DNA of 44,886 bases from Candidatus Yaniella excrementavium (GTDB taxonomy: Bacteria; Actinomycetota; Actinomycetes; Actinomycetales; Micrococcaceae), in contig DXCT01000090.1 in the NCBI GenBank assembly GCA_019115865.1, forward strand, positions 1 through 44,886, in the 5' to 3' direction. Below, piece by piece: positions 44,862 to 44,886 of this stretch. The notes under the pieces are model-generated. The model saw only the letters and a list, made by a program, of their open reading frames with translations. It had not been told where the DNA came from and made no database searches. Both the position numbers and the translations under genes were made by a program. Within the stretch, counting starts at the first letter, position 1; each line of letters starts with the position of its first letter.

Positions 44862-44886
44862 CCAATTTGTGGTCAAAGAGCGAATT

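Noticed and set aside
1-44886. CRISPR array, insertion sequence, prophage or integrase
   Set aside because: No regularly spaced repeats, transposase-like or integrase-like products, or tRNA-associated att duplications were seen.

Overview
The window looks like a chromosomal segment of a Gram-positive actinobacterium of the order Micrococcales. The signs are moderate-to-high GC, strong AAAGGAG-type ribosome binding sites, many GTG/TTG starts, a CtpE-type P-type ATPase, a dnaX-recR-lysC gene order and a lysC with an internal beta-subunit start. A Micrococcaceae/Yaniella-like lineage is my best guess, but this is inference only.

Positions 1-26,400 form a large purine (urate/allantoin) catabolic region. 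Leftward operon 1 (6239 to 48) is hyi-glxR-gcl-glxK-allB. A purine permease diverges from it, followed by a PucR-type regulator. A rightward block (10235-16155) holds hyuA, hyuB, an unknown gene with a polyglutamine tail, and a FAD oxidoreductase. Leftward operon 2 (21404 to 16234) is malic enzyme, malate synthase, a CitE-like protein and allE; an IclR-family regulator diverges from it. Leftward operon 3 (24723 to 22916) is uraD-hiuH-uricase, with pyruvate kinase diverging. Together these encode urate to allantoin, allantoin to allantoate, the ureidoglycine step, and two exits for glyoxylate: carboligase to glycerate to pyruvate, and malate synthase to malate to pyruvate. Allantoate amidohydrolase and ureidoglycolate lyase are not in the window.

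Six copies of a 15-bp palindrome (TTYCA-N5-YGNAA) lie just upstream of operons 1, 2 and 3, the permease, the malic enzyme/iclR divergent region and a tiny unannotated transcription unit at 22483-22775. They look like the operator of the IclR-family regulator. The tiny unit has two overlapping small ORFs and a strong terminator, and is the most novel-looking element here.

Positions 26,484-44,886 are mainly housekeeping genes: a CtpE-like ATPase, a tandem SMR pair, purS-purQ-purL, a NarL-type two-component system, an unknown membrane protein, a solitary Eco57I-like methyltransferase, dnaX-recR-lysC, a RutE-like nitroreductase, a glycine-betaine-type binding lipoprotein and the SRP RNA gene at the right edge. 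Two enzymes here have altered active sites. PurQ lacks the catalytic Cys and His of its glutaminase triad, and the methyltransferase has SRPPT where NPPY is expected.
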